Shown here: positions 16,347 to 26,733 of the stretch, one piece after another
How the letters are laid out: each line of letters opens with the position of its first letter
Numbering within the stretch: position 1 is the stretch's first letter
Assembly: GCF_002924365.1 (NCBI RefSeq)
Contig: NZ_PQWB01000011.1
Location: 1 to 64,000 of the forward strand
DNA length: 64,000 nt
Reading direction: 5' to 3'
Source: Chromobacterium alticapitis
GTDB taxonomy: Bacteria; Pseudomonadota; Gammaproteobacteria; Burkholderiales; Chromobacteriaceae
The notes under the pieces: model-generated
What the model saw: the letters and a program-made list of their open reading frames with translations, nothing else
The model's database searches: none
Told to the model about the DNA's origin: nothing
Position numbers and translations under genes: made by a program

Positions 16347-16380
16347 GCTGTCCGCCGCGCAAAGCGCCGCGGCGGACAGC
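16347..16380. terminator. Hairpin downstream of ung
   Basis: GCTGTCCGCC / GGCGGACAGC inverted repeat begins a few bases after the ung stop on the minus strand. The T-run is poor (TTGCCCT), so it is a likely but not classical terminator separating ung from the CNNM gene. Confidence 0.5.
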
Positions 16381-16384
16381 GGGG

Positions 16385-17107
16385 TCAGAACAGGCTGTTC
16401 TGGAGGGCGGCGGGGGCCCAGCGCACCGGCTGGCGGCCGCGGGCGACCAGCCAGGCGTTGACCTGGGAGAAGTGGCGGCAGCCGTGGAAGCCGCGGCTGG
16501 CGGAGAGCGGCGACGGGTGGGCCGCGGTCAGCACCAGATGGCGGCCGGCGTCGATGCGCTCGGCCTTGGTCTGCGCCCAGTTGCCCCATAGCAGGAAGAC
16601 GCAGCCGGGATTCTGCGCGTTGACGGCATCGATCAGCGCGTCGCTGACCGCCTGCCAGCCCAGCTTGCCGTGGCTGCCGGCCTTGTCGCGCTCCACCGTG
16701 AATACGCTGTTGAGCAGCAGCACGCCTTGTTGCGCCCAGTGGCTGAGATCGCCGCCGGCCGGGATGCCCAGGCCCAGGTCGGCCGCCAGCTCCTTGTAGA
16801 TGTTGCGCAGGGACGGCGGCACGCGCACGCCCTCCGGCACCGAGAACGACAGGCCCATGGCCTCGCCGTCGCCGTGGTAGGGGTCCTGGCCCAGGATCAC
16901 CACCTTGACGTCGGCCGGCGCGACGAAGCTCAGCGCATTGAACACTTGCGGCTGCGGCGGGAACAGGGTCTTGCCGGCCGCGCTCTGCTGGCCAAGCTCG
17001 CGGTCTATGCCCGCCAGTTTTGAGGCGATGGCGGGCTGGCGCAACACGGCTTCCCAGTCCGGGTGGACGCGGGCCAGGGCGGGGGAGAGATAAGTCAGAG
17101 AGGACAT
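16385..17107 (-). CDS. ung: Uracil-DNA glycosylase
   Basis: A 240-residue family-1 UDG that excises uracil from DNA to start base-excision repair. The water-activating loop is present as VILGQDPYHGDGEAMGLSFSV with catalytic D75. Also present are LLLNSVFTVE, the uracil-specific VFLLWGNWAQ strand and the minor-groove loop HPSPLSASRGFHGC. ATG 17107 is chosen: it starts the family-typical MSSLTYLSP, while a longer frame to 17239 has no homologous extension. Confidence 0.96.
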   Translation of the reverse strand: MSSLTYLSPALARVHPDWEAVLRQPAIASKLAGIDRELGQQSAAGKTLFPPQPQVFNALSFVAPADVKVVILGQDPYHGDGEAMGLSFSVPEGVRVPPSLRNIYKELAADLGLGIPAGGDLSHWAQQGVLLLNSVFTVERDKAGSHGKLGWQAVSDALIDAVNAQNPGCVFLLWGNWAQTKAERIDAGRHLVLTAAHPSPLSASRGFHGCRHFSQVNAWLVARGRQPVRWAPAALQNSLF

Positions 17108-17176
17108 GGCGTTTCTTTGCGGCGGGTAAGACGGAGCAAAAACCTTAGAGACGCGGCGGCGCGTTTCGTTCCAAGC

Positions 17177-17200
17177 AAAACACCGCCCGCAGGCGGTGTC
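17177..17200 (-). terminator. Terminator of the rhodanese gene
   Basis: On the minus strand ACACCGCC-TGCG-GGCGGTGT is followed by TTGCTT, 40 bp after the rhodanese stop and before ung. Confidence 0.65.
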
Positions 17201-17243
17201 AGCTAGGGTGTCCCCCCCGTAAGGGCGACGCGCCAGCAAGATC

Positions 17244-17570
17244 TCAATAGCGGGCGACCGCCGGGTCCACCTGAACGGACCAGGCGTCTATGCCGCCTTG
17301 CAGATTGATCACGTCGTCAAAGCCGGCGTTCTGCAGGAACAGCGCCACCTGGGCGCTGCGCATGCCGTGGTGGCAGACGGCGACGATGGTGGCGTCGTCC
17401 GGCAGTTCGCTCATCCGGATGGGAATCAGATTCATCGGGATGTGCACGCTGCCTTCGATATGCGCGAGCTGGTATTCCCAACCTTCGCGCACGTCCAGCA
17501 GCAGCGGGCGCTTGGCCTGCGGGTCCGCCAGCTGGGCGGCGAGGGCGGGGGCGGTGATTTCGCGCAGCAT
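17244..17570 (-). CDS. Single-domain rhodanese-like protein
   Basis: A 108-residue protein made of one rhodanese domain. LLLDVREGWEYQLAHIEGSVHIP near the N-terminus (the CH2A-type DVRE block) and an active-site loop with cysteine, AVCHHGMRSAQVA, near residue 66 indicate a functional sulfurtransferase of the GlpE/PspE size class. Physiological acceptor unknown. It starts 3 bp after the end of the Pcm-like gene and is therefore in an operon with it. Confidence 0.88.
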   Translation of the reverse strand: MLREITAPALAAQLADPQAKRPLLLDVREGWEYQLAHIEGSVHIPMNLIPIRMSELPDDATIVAVCHHGMRSAQVALFLQNAGFDDVINLQGGIDAWSVQVDPAVARY

Positions 17571-17572
17571 GA

Positions 17573-18232
17573 TCAGAAGCTGAAGCGGGCCGGTTCGACG
17601 GCTTCGAACTTTTTGAGACGTTCGATGCAGGTTTCGAACAGCGTGGTTTCGCGGAAGCTGGTGTCGGTCTCGCGCTGGATCAGCTTGCAGCCCATCACCG
17701 GCAAATCGCCCGCCACCATGATCAGGCGGCCGCCCACGGCCAGCTGGTCCTTCAGTTCCTGCGGGACGACAGGCAAGGAACCGCCGACGACGATCACGTC
17801 GTAAGGCGCTTGCTGCGGCAGGCCCAGCACGCCGTCGCCTTCCACCAGGGTGACATTGGCGATGCCGGCTTTCTTCAGATGCGCGGCGGCGCGGTCCTTC
17901 TGCGACGGATCGATTTCCACGCTCACGACGTGCTTGCCCAGCTTGGCCAGCAGCGCGGTCAGGTAGCCGCTGCCGGTGCCGATTTCCAGAATCTTGTCGC
18001 CGGACTGGATCAGGGCGTCCTGGGCCAGGCGCGCTTCCATTTTAGGTTGCAGCATCTTGCTGCCGTTGGGCAGCGGCAGCTCGGTGTCGACGAAGGCCAG
18101 TTGGCGCTGATTGTCGGACACGAAGTCCTCGCGTTTCACGTGGAACAGCAGGTCCAGAATGGTTGTGTCCAGGACATCCCACGGGCGAATCTGTTGTTCG
18201 ACCATGTTGAAACGGTTTTTTTCGAAATCCAT
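17573..18232 (-). CDS. Protein-L-isoaspartate O-methyltransferase family protein
   Basis: A 219-residue SAM-dependent methyltransferase of the Pcm family, which repairs isoaspartyl residues in ageing proteins. It opens with FEKNRFNMVEQQIRPWDVLD, a variant of the Pcm N-terminus, and has the SAM motif ILEIGTGSGYLTALLA near residue 80 and VIVVGGSLP. This divergent branch (starting with 'VEQQIRPW') is common in proteobacteria, and its isoaspartyl activity is less established. ATG 18232 is chosen; upstream residues to 18286 are not family-like. Operon with the rhodanese; divergent from thiC. Confidence 0.87.
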   Translation of the reverse strand: MDFEKNRFNMVEQQIRPWDVLDTTILDLLFHVKREDFVSDNQRQLAFVDTELPLPNGSKMLQPKMEARLAQDALIQSGDKILEIGTGSGYLTALLAKLGKHVVSVEIDPSQKDRAAAHLKKAGIANVTLVEGDGVLGLPQQAPYDVIVVGGSLPVVPQELKDQLAVGGRLIMVAGDLPVMGCKLIQRETDTSFRETTLFETCIERLKKFEAVEPARFSF

Positions 18233-18332
18233 CAACTTACACTCCGGTGGCTGGGAGTCCGCCGGCGGCGGCAAGACTCTGGTCATGACGATAACTTGCG
18301 ATTATCCCATATTTGCCTTACCTTCACACGGC

Positions 18333-20449
<2,117 letters not shown>

Positions 20450-20466
20450 TGTTGCAGAGGCGAAAC

Positions 20467-20493
20467 AACGGCGGGGCTGCCCGCCGTTTTTTA
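20467..20493 (+). terminator. Rho-independent terminator of thiC
   Basis: AACGGCGGG / CCCGCCGTT stem with a short GCTG loop followed by a T-run, 18 bp after the thiC stop. Confidence 0.88.
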
Positions 20494-20552
20494 TGCCTGC
20501 CGTATCGGCAAGCGGTCTAGGATGAGCGTATCCCCCAGCACAGGAGCCTGCG

Positions 20553-20792
20553 ATGGACACCAGCAATCACCAGTTGCCCGGCCTGTTTCGCCAACTGGGC
20601 CTGGCCGACGAACCGGCGGCGATGCGCGCCTTTATCGCCAGCCATCCGCTGCCGCCGGGCGCCAGCCTGGCCGAGGCGCCGTTCTGGAGCGCCGCGCAAG
20701 CCTCTTTCTTGCGGCAGGCGTTGGAGTGCGACGCAGAATGGAGCGAGGCGGTGGATGAATTGGCCGTGCTGCTGCAGCAAGGCGAATCTTAG
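20553..20792 (+). CDS. DUF2789 family small protein
   Basis: A 79-residue protein that reads as DUF2789: MDTSNHQLPGLFRQLGLAD at the N-terminus, FIASHPLPPG, then a helix with APFWSAAQASFLRQAL and the DAEWSEAVDELAVLL end. The family is widespread in gamma- and betaproteobacteria and has no known function. It stands alone between thiC and a pair of DnaA boxes. Confidence 0.85.
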   Translation: MDTSNHQLPGLFRQLGLADEPAAMRAFIASHPLPPGASLAEAPFWSAAQASFLRQALECDAEWSEAVDELAVLLQQGES

Positions 20793-20796
20793 TAGT

Positions 20797-20849
20797 TGTG
20801 GATAAAAGTCGGAAAGGGCGGCAGCTTGTGGATAAGCTGCCGCCCTTTC
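20797..20849. promoter_or_regulatory. Pair of DnaA boxes, one inside a 16-bp-stem hairpin
   Basis: TGTGGATAA (the complement of TTATCCACA) occurs at 20797-20805 and 20827-20835, same orientation, 30 bp apart. The second box spans the 6-nt loop (20828-20833) of a perfect inverted repeat 20812-20827 / 20834-20849 (GAAAGGGCGGCAGCTT and its complement). The hairpin lies between convergent genes and may also terminate both. Confidence 0.7.
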
Positions 20850-20862
20850 GCGTTTGCGCCGC

Positions 20863-21195
20863 TCAAGCGGCGATATAGACCCAGGCGCGCTCGCCGGTGT
20901 CGAGCAAGGCTTCCACGCGCTGGTAATCGTCTACTTCGTAGCGGTCCGCCTGCGCCAATTCCTCGTCGCTGATGTCGAACACGCTGCCGGCGACGCGGTC
21001 TTGCGGATTTGCGCTCGGGCGGACGATGGGATGGTGGGTCTTGCCGCTGGCGCGCACCACCTCGGCATCGCGGATTTCCAGCATGTCCTGCTTGAAGCCG
21101 ACTAATTGCGCCGGCCGGCCACGCAGCAGGCGGCCGAAGGTGGAAAGCTGCACATTGTCTTGTTGCAAGGTGCCGTACGAGAACAGTTGGGGCAT
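20863..21195 (-). CDS. Gamma-glutamylcyclotransferase-like (AIG2-type) protein
   Basis: A 110-residue protein of the GGCT-like fold: LFSYGTLQQDNVQ at the N-terminus (the Y-G-S/T-L substrate loop), AEVVRASGKTHHPIVR in the middle, and GSVFDISDEELAQADRYEVDDYQRV with the conserved acidic residue. Such proteins cleave gamma-glutamyl amines or peptides to 5-oxoproline, though many bacterial members are untested. ATG 21195 is the start that begins the family domain. A longer frame to 21591 runs into repeat DNA. Confidence 0.87.
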   Translation of the reverse strand: MPQLFSYGTLQQDNVQLSTFGRLLRGRPAQLVGFKQDMLEIRDAEVVRASGKTHHPIVRPSANPQDRVAGSVFDISDEELAQADRYEVDDYQRVEALLDTGERAWVYIAA

Positions 21196-21694
21196 GGTTT
21201 GAGTCCTGTTGTGTTTGGGATGCGGCGGCTGGCTCCCTCTCCCCTGGCTCTTCTCCTGGGGAGAGGGGAATGCTCTACTGCTTGGCTTTATTACGGGTTC
21301 CTGACGACCAGCCCGCGCTACGGGTTTAAAACAAGGCTGGCGCCATCTGGCTTGGTTTGCGCCACGCCTTGCCGCAGGGAAACTCCTCTCCCCTTGCGGG
21401 AGAGGGCTTGGGGAGAGGGGGGCTGGGAAAAACGGCCATCCCGCAGCATATCCTAGACACATGCCCATATGGCAAGGATGGGTGAGAAAGGTAGGTTTGC
21501 GGCAGTCGCCACCGCTCGCAGGGAGTCCGAGCGAAATCGGCTGGCAAGTCCCTGCGCATGGCGCGGCTGAACAAGAGCGGTGCGCGGACAAACCGCGGTC
21601 TGGCTGGAGAGGGCAATAAATCGAATTGGATGCGGCCGCGGCGAACTATAGTGGCAATGGTTCGAACGCAAACGGTGGCGGATGGGGCGGCGGC
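21196..21694. other. Gap with dispersed CT/GA-rich repeats
   Basis: About 500 bases without a recognisable gene between the GGCT gene and the globin-coupled cyclase. It holds two copies of a CCCTCTCCCC..GGGGAGAGGG-type element (about 21233-21270 and 21384-21420), the same family as the array at 35.1-35.6 kb, and the cyclase promoter. Confidence 0.6.
21384..21420. repeat. Dispersed CCCTCTCCCC-type inverted repeat
   Basis: CTCCTCTCCCCTTGCGGGAG followed by AGGGCTTGGGGAGAGGGG folds into nested stems. The inverse-complement arrangement matches the units at 35.1-35.6 kb, in opposite orientation. Confidence 0.6.
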
Positions 21695-22840
21695 ATGAAA
21701 CAGACCGAACAGACCTTGCTGGAGCAACTTCGCATCACGGAATTCGAGATCGAGCAGCGCAAAACGCTGTTCGTGCTGGAGCCGCGCGACGAGTTGCTGC
21801 TGCGCGCCGCCGGCACGGCGATAGAGGCGCATCTCGATGACCTGGTGGACCGCTTTTACGAGCTGCAAACCAGCACGCCGGAAATCGCGCTGCTGATAGG
21901 CGACGCCGACACGCTGCAGCGGCTGCGCGCGGCGCAGCGCCGCTATGTGATAGACCTGTTCAGCGGCGTTTACGATCTGGACTACGTCAACAACCGTCTC
22001 CGCATCGGCCTGGTGCACAAGCGCATAGGCGTGGAGCCCAAGCTATACCTGGCGGCGGTGCAGACCCTGAAAACCCTGCTGGTCCAGAAGCTGAGCGAGC
22101 TGCTGCCGGATCCAGACGTGCGCGTGCATACCCTGTTGGCGCTGGACAAGCTGGTGATGTTCGACGTGGCGCTGGTGTTCGAGACTTATATCCGCAGCTT
22201 GGTGGCGGAGATCGAAACCTCGCGCAACAAGTCCGAGCAATATGCCCGCCTGCTGGAGGAGAAGGTGGCGATGCGCACCCGCCAACTGGAGGAGCTGTCG
22301 CGCACCGATCCGCTGACTGGATTGCTGAACCGCCGTTATCTGGACGAGACGCTGACCCGGGTATTGCGCGGGGCGCAGTATAGGCGCGAGACGGTGGCGC
22401 TGGTGTATGTGGACATCGACGATTTCAAGCGCATCAACGACAGCCAGGGCCATCAGCGCGGAGACGAGATCCTGCGCGTGCTGGGCGACATCATCGGCCG
22501 CATTTCCCGCACCGAGGACGGCTGCTTCCGCTACGGCGGCGACGAGTTCTGCATCGTGCTGCCCAATTGCGATGCCCGGCAGGCCGAGGAAACCTTCATG
22601 GCGCGGCTGGCCTTGGAAATGGCGAAAGCCTTGCCCGACGTGCGCCTCAGCATGGGATGCGCCGAAACCGGCCCCGACGAGTTCATCTTGCCCGATGTCT
22701 TGCTGGGCGCGGCGGATCAGCGCATGTACCGGGTCAAGCAGCTAGGCCGCAAGCTCGGGGCGGAAGCGGAAGCGGAAGGAGAAGAGGCGAGGGAAGCGCC
22801 GCAGTCCGAGCCAAGCCGCAACGGCGCGGACGGTTGCTGA
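21695..22840 (+). CDS. Globin-coupled diguanylate cyclase (putative oxygen sensor)
   Basis: A 381-residue soluble protein. Residues about 5-165 form a protoglobin/globin-coupled-sensor domain with the likely proximal heme ligand H108 in RIGLVHKRIGVEPKLYL. A helical linker (165-200) leads to a GGDEF domain (203-360) with an intact GGDEF at 281-285 and a product-inhibition I-site R272-x-x-D275 exactly five residues before it. It should make c-di-GMP in response to O2 or another heme ligand, as DosC-type proteins do. A TTG at 21626 would add 23 Gly/Asn-rich residues; ATG 21695 is preferred. Convergent with a second cyclase. Confidence 0.9.
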   Translation: MKQTEQTLLEQLRITEFEIEQRKTLFVLEPRDELLLRAAGTAIEAHLDDLVDRFYELQTSTPEIALLIGDADTLQRLRAAQRRYVIDLFSGVYDLDYVNNRLRIGLVHKRIGVEPKLYLAAVQTLKTLLVQKLSELLPDPDVRVHTLLALDKLVMFDVALVFETYIRSLVAEIETSRNKSEQYARLLEEKVAMRTRQLEELSRTDPLTGLLNRRYLDETLTRVLRGAQYRRETVALVYVDIDDFKRINDSQGHQRGDEILRVLGDIIGRISRTEDGCFRYGGDEFCIVLPNCDARQAEETFMARLALEMAKALPDVRLSMGCAETGPDEFILPDVLLGAADQRMYRVKQLGRKLGAEAEAEGEEAREAPQSEPSRNGADGC

Positions 22841-22841
22841 C

Positions 22842-23963
22842 TTACAAGCGGCAGACCCGGTCGCGTCCGCCTTGTTTGGCCTGGTACAGCGCCTGGTCGG
22901 CCCTTTGCTGCGCGCTGGCGAAATCCTGCTGGCGGCATTGCCATTCGCAAATGCCGGCGGAGAAGCTGCAACTCAGCTCCGGGTGGCCGGGCAGCGGCCG
23001 CAGCTGGCCGAACTGCTGGCGCAGCCGCTCCGCCACGGCGTAGCCGGTGTCGGTGGAGGTGTCAGGCATCACCAGGCAGAACTCCTCGCCGCCGTAGCGG
23101 ATCAGCAGATCGTTCTCGCGCACGCCGTTGTTGAGCACGCCGGCCAGCGCCTGCAGCACCACGTCGCCGGCCGGATGGCCGAAGCGGTCGTTGATGGATT
23201 TGAAGTGGTCGATGTCCAGCATCACCACGCAAACGCGCTCGGTGGAGGCTTCCAGCGTGCGCAGCCAGTACTGCAGGGCGCGGCGGTTGCCGGTCGCCGT
23301 CAGCGGGTCGATATTGGCGGCATCCTCCAGACGGCTGTTCTGCCGCTGCATCGCGATGTTGAGAAAGCCTACGGCGCCGCAGACCTGGGCCGCGGCCGCG
23401 AAGGTCAGCGCCAGATGGTGGATGGTGTCCTCGGTGTGGGGCAGCAGGGGCAGGCCCTGCAGATGGCGCCAGATGTCGCTGGCGTCGCGCCAGACGAAAA
23501 AGCCTGCGCTGATCAGGAATAGCAGGGAGGTGGGGCTGAAGCGGTTATGGCACACCTTGCTTTCGGCCTGCCAGTACAGCCAGGCGGCAGCCAGATACAG
23601 CAGCGGAATTTCCACGGCGTCCACGATCAACTGCGCCGTGGTCCATGGCACCCACTGGTTCAGTCCGGCGTAGGCGGCCACCGCCAGCCACAGCCAGTTC
23701 GGCAGCCGCATGCCGATCAAGCGGGCAATGACCATCAGTTGCAGGGTGATGCCGCCTGTCGTCATGGCGGGGCCGATAGTGCGTTGCAGGAAAGCTGGGC
23801 TTAGCAGATGCCCCTCCAGCAGCATGCCGCCGGCCAGCAGCAGCGAGGCTTGCAGCCAGCGCCGCCGCGCGCGGAGCAGGTCGGCGCGGACGCTGTGCTG
23901 CCACGTGATGAGGCCTATGCTGGCGACGGCCAGCGACACCATGATGAGAAGGTAGTCGGACAT
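22842..23963 (-). CDS. Membrane-bound diguanylate cyclase
   Basis: A 373-residue protein with a membrane sensor module of about six helices (residues 1-205, not one I can name) and a C-terminal GGDEF domain. The active-site loop is GGEEF at 291-295, and the I-site R282-x-x-D285 lies five residues upstream, so it should be an active, feedback-inhibited c-di-GMP synthase. Its stop is 1 bp from the stop of the globin-coupled cyclase on the other strand. Confidence 0.9.
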   Translation of the reverse strand: MSDYLLIMVSLAVASIGLITWQHSVRADLLRARRRWLQASLLLAGGMLLEGHLLSPAFLQRTIGPAMTTGGITLQLMVIARLIGMRLPNWLWLAVAAYAGLNQWVPWTTAQLIVDAVEIPLLYLAAAWLYWQAESKVCHNRFSPTSLLFLISAGFFVWRDASDIWRHLQGLPLLPHTEDTIHHLALTFAAAAQVCGAVGFLNIAMQRQNSRLEDAANIDPLTATGNRRALQYWLRTLEASTERVCVVMLDIDHFKSINDRFGHPAGDVVLQALAGVLNNGVRENDLLIRYGGEEFCLVMPDTSTDTGYAVAERLRQQFGQLRPLPGHPELSCSFSAGICEWQCRQQDFASAQQRADQALYQAKQGGRDRVCRL

Positions 23964-24050
23964 GTGCTGGTCACGCGGTGCGGAGCGATAATCGCTTTAT
24001 TCTAGCAAAGGCCGCGGATGGGGCGATTGTCCGGCAAATGTCGACTGCCC

Positions 24051-24620
24051 CTAGAAGCGGGCCACCACCTTGCGCCGGATGCTGTAATCGGGACGCAGGC
24101 TGGCTTCGGCGTCGAGGAAGTAGCGGTTGCTGTCCAGCAGGAAATGCGCGTCGTCGGCGACGTCCGGGTCGGACCACAGCTGGAACAGCCTCAATACTTG
24201 CTGTGGATGGACGCTGCGAGCGAGCGCCTCGCGGAATGGCCGCTCGCTGAGCATGCGGGCGATGGATGCCAGCAGCCGCAGATGATCCGGCTGGGTTTCC
24301 CGCGGCAGAATCAGGAACAGGAAGCTGTGCGCCGGCGCGCAGTCCGGAGCGGCGAACTCCAGGCCCTGCTTCAAACGCAGAAACAGCGCATGGGCTTCGG
24401 CGAGGCCGGGCATGCGGGCGTGCGGCAGCGCCAGGCCATGGCCCAGGGCAGTGCTGCCGGATTGCTCGCGCAGCGTCAGCGCGGAGGCAAGGTTCTGGGC
24501 ATTCAGCGCGTGGCGCTGGCCCAGTTGGCGGGCGGCGTATTCGAACAGCTGGTGTTTGCCGGCTATGTCCACGTCCAGCAGGATATCGCCGATTTGGCAG
24601 AGGTCGGTCAGGGTTTGCAT
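24051..24620 (-). CDS. PTS EIIA(Ntr)-like protein
   Basis: A 189-residue protein with a PTS EIIA type-2 domain (about 5-150) containing the phospho-acceptor histidine H67 in ALGHGLALPHARM and the preceding LREQSGSTALG block. It has about 35 extra C-terminal residues rich in Asp and Arg that the usual PtsN (about 155 residues) lacks. No rpoN, hpf or rapZ gene is nearby, so it is probably a second, orphan EIIA(Ntr)-like regulator rather than the canonical ptsN. Confidence 0.82.
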   Translation of the reverse strand: MQTLTDLCQIGDILLDVDIAGKHQLFEYAARQLGQRHALNAQNLASALTLREQSGSTALGHGLALPHARMPGLAEAHALFLRLKQGLEFAAPDCAPAHSFLFLILPRETQPDHLRLLASIARMLSERPFREALARSVHPQQVLRLFQLWSDPDVADDAHFLLDSNRYFLDAEASLRPDYSIRRKVVARF

Positions 24621-24719
24621 GGAGGCGTACTCCCGTGTCGGGTTAGGATGACGCTGCCATGCTAGGACGCGGCGGCTAAATTGAAGCTAAAGAACGGGCC
24701 GCGCCGCATCAAAATCTTG

Positions 24720-25022
24720 TCAACGGTTCGATTGCGCCGGCTGCAGCGCGTCCTTGACCGCAGAAGCCTGCTCTTTCAGCTTGTCCACCTGCTGTTTCAG
24801 TTCCGGGTTGAGCGCGGAGGCCGCGTCCACCGCCTGCCTGGCCGCGCCCATGGCGGCGCTGGCCTGCTGGTGCAATTGGCCCAGCGGGGCGCTGGCGCCG
24901 TCCACGCTTTGATGCACGCTGCCTATGGCGGCGGAAGCGGCCTCCTGCAGTTGGGCGGTCTGTTGCTGGTTGCAGCCGGCCAGCAGCAAGGCGCTGGTTG
25001 CGGCGATCATCGCGGTGCGCAT
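24720..25022 (-). CDS. Small predicted lipoprotein
   Basis: A 100-residue protein with a lipoprotein signal: MRTAMIAATSALLLAGC, lipobox LLAGC with Cys17. The mature part is an Ala/Gln-rich, heptad-like helix (GSVHQSVDGASAPLGQLHQ, then LKQQVDKLKEQASAVKDAL), so it probably forms a coiled coil in the periplasm like Lpp- or apolipoprotein-type proteins. No family name can be given. Confidence 0.75.
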   Translation of the reverse strand: MRTAMIAATSALLLAGCNQQQTAQLQEAASAAIGSVHQSVDGASAPLGQLHQQASAAMGAARQAVDAASALNPELKQQVDKLKEQASAVKDALQPAQSNR

Positions 25023-25161
25023 GATGGAGTCCTGTGGCGGAAGATCTTGCTACAGAGCGGCGGCGGCGGCGCAAGTTCCGCGCGGCCATCACGAGATGAC
25101 ATTGGCAATATTGGGCGTTTGGGTTTAACGTGTCGATTCCCGATACCGACTGGAGCCAGCC

Positions 25162-25521
25162 ATGTTCACTGTCAGCGTTCTTTATCCGCATCGCGCGGGC
25201 GCGCATTTCGATTTCGACTATTACCTGCAAAACCACATTCCCATGGTGCGGCAGTTGCTGGGCCATGTCTTGAAAGGCGCGCGGGTAGACCGCGGTCTGG
25301 CCGGCGTCGAGAACGGCAGCCAGCCGGGCTATGCCGCGCTGGCCCTGCTGCAGTTTGACAGCATAGAAGCCTTCCAGCAGGCCTTTGGCCCGGTGGCGGC
25401 GCGCATCATGGGCGACGTGCCGAACTACACCGATATCCAGCCGCAGATCCAGTACAGCGAAGTGGTGCTGTTGGATGAGCGCCAGCCCGGCGTCAACGGC
25501 TGGTACGCCGACGCGGAATAA
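25162..25521 (+). CDS. EthD-family protein
   Basis: A 119-residue ferredoxin-like dimeric alpha/beta-barrel protein of the EthD family: FTVSVLYPHRAGAHFDFDYY, the conserved NHIPMVRQLLG, and the closing NYTDIQPQIQYSEVVLL. EthD was named from ethyl tert-butyl ether degradation, but most members are of unknown function. Its stop lies 3 bp from that of the convergent AlkX-like gene. Confidence 0.85.
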   Translation: MFTVSVLYPHRAGAHFDFDYYLQNHIPMVRQLLGHVLKGARVDRGLAGVENGSQPGYAALALLQFDSIEAFQQAFGPVAARIMGDVPNYTDIQPQIQYSEVVLLDERQPGVNGWYADAE

Positions 25522-25524
25522 GCT

Positions 25525-26733
25525 TCAAGCCAGCAGCCGTTCGGCCAGGCCGTCCGGCGCCTGGCTGACGGCCAGCCGCGGCGCGCCGTGCCAGGCGGCG
25601 AGCTTGCTCAGGGCGCCTTGCAGATCGCCCGCCAGCCTTTGGCTGACGCGCACGCCCGGCTCCAGGTGCAAGGATTTGACCTCGAACACGCCCTGGGCGC
25701 GGTGGGCCTTGGCGTCCAGCCGGCCGATCAACTTGCCGCGGTTCAGTATCGGCAGCGTGAAATAGCCGTATTTGCGCTTGGGCGCCGGCGTGTAGCACTC
25801 GATCTTGTAGTCGAAGTCGAACAGCTCCAGCGCGCGCTTGCGATCCCACACCAGCGGGTCGAACGGCGACAGGATGGCGGTGTTGCCGCTGTTCAGCTTG
25901 CCTTCGCGCGCCAGCTCCAGTTCCGCGGCCAGGCTGGCGTGGACGAAGGCATCATGGCTCCAGCCCTCCACTTTCACCGGGATCAGCTCGCCCTGGTCGG
26001 CCAGGCCGTGCAGCAGCTCGCTGTAGGGCGCGCGCTTGAGCCGGTAGTAGTCCGCCACCCACGCCGGCTTGGCCAGGCCCAGCGCGCGGCAGCTATTGCG
26101 GACTTGCTCCCGCCGCACGGCTTCCGGCGAGGGCAGGTCGCGCGCATCGTCCCAGTTTGGCAGCACGCGCTCGGCCAGGTCATAGACGCGCTGGAAGGCG
26201 CGCCGCTCCTTCACCATCAGCCGGCCCAGCGTGAACAGCGCCTCCAGGTGGCGCTTCTCCGGCTTCCAGTCCCACCAGCCATTGCCCTTGCCGCCTTGGC
26301 GCTCGAAGTCTGCCGAGCGCGCCGGGCCATGCTCGCGGATGCGCTCGACGATGGCTTCGATGTCGGCGCGATGCTGCTCGTACCAGCGCTGCGAAAACTT
26401 CCAGCCCATGCTTTCGGCGTTCAGCATGCGGTGGCGCAGCAGGCGGTAGTCCTCCACCGGCACGAAGCAGGCCTCGTGCGCCCAGTATTCGAACAGCGCG
26501 CCCTCGGCCAGCAACTGCTCCAGCCAGGCCGGGTCGTAATGGCCGATGCGGCTGTACAAAACCAGATAGGGGCTGCGCGCCACCACGCTGATGGTGTCGA
26601 TCTGCAGCAGCGCCATGCGGCGGATGGCGGCCAACGCGTCGGCTTTGACCGCCTTGCGGCGCGGCGCGCTCAACAGGCCCTGGGCGGCCAGTTGCAGGTG
26701 GCGGGCTTGCTGCAGCGAGAGGTGATGCGTCAT
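25525..26733 (-). CDS. YcaQ/AlkX-type DNA glycosylase (HTH_42 family)
   Basis: A 402-residue protein of the YcaQ/AlkZ (HTH_42, winged-helix) family, which repairs interstrand crosslinks and bulky alkyl adducts in DNA. The catalytic signature is Q44-I45-D46 in ALLQIDTISVV, the Q-phi-D form found in the YcaQ/AlkX branch rather than the Q-phi-Q of AlkZ. Further blocks are the RSPYLVLYSRIG and FEYWAHEACFVP strands typical of the family, and VWDRKRALELFDFDYKIE with YTPAPKRKYGYFTLPIL near the C-terminus. Confidence 0.87.
   Translation of the reverse strand: MTHHLSLQQARHLQLAAQGLLSAPRRKAVKADALAAIRRMALLQIDTISVVARSPYLVLYSRIGHYDPAWLEQLLAEGALFEYWAHEACFVPVEDYRLLRHRMLNAESMGWKFSQRWYEQHRADIEAIVERIREHGPARSADFERQGGKGNGWWDWKPEKRHLEALFTLGRLMVKERRAFQRVYDLAERVLPNWDDARDLPSPEAVRREQVRNSCRALGLAKPAWVADYYRLKRAPYSELLHGLADQGELIPVKVEGWSHDAFVHASLAAELELAREGKLNSGNTAILSPFDPLVWDRKRALELFDFDYKIECYTPAPKRKYGYFTLPILNRGKLIGRLDAKAHRAQGVFEVKSLHLEPGVRVSQRLAGDLQGALSKLAAWHGAPRLAVSQAPDGLAERLLA

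Noticed and set aside
20863-21591. A 242-residue GGCT protein starting at 21591
   Set aside because: The first 130 residues are translations of the CCCTCTCCCC repeat; the family domain starts at ATG 21195.
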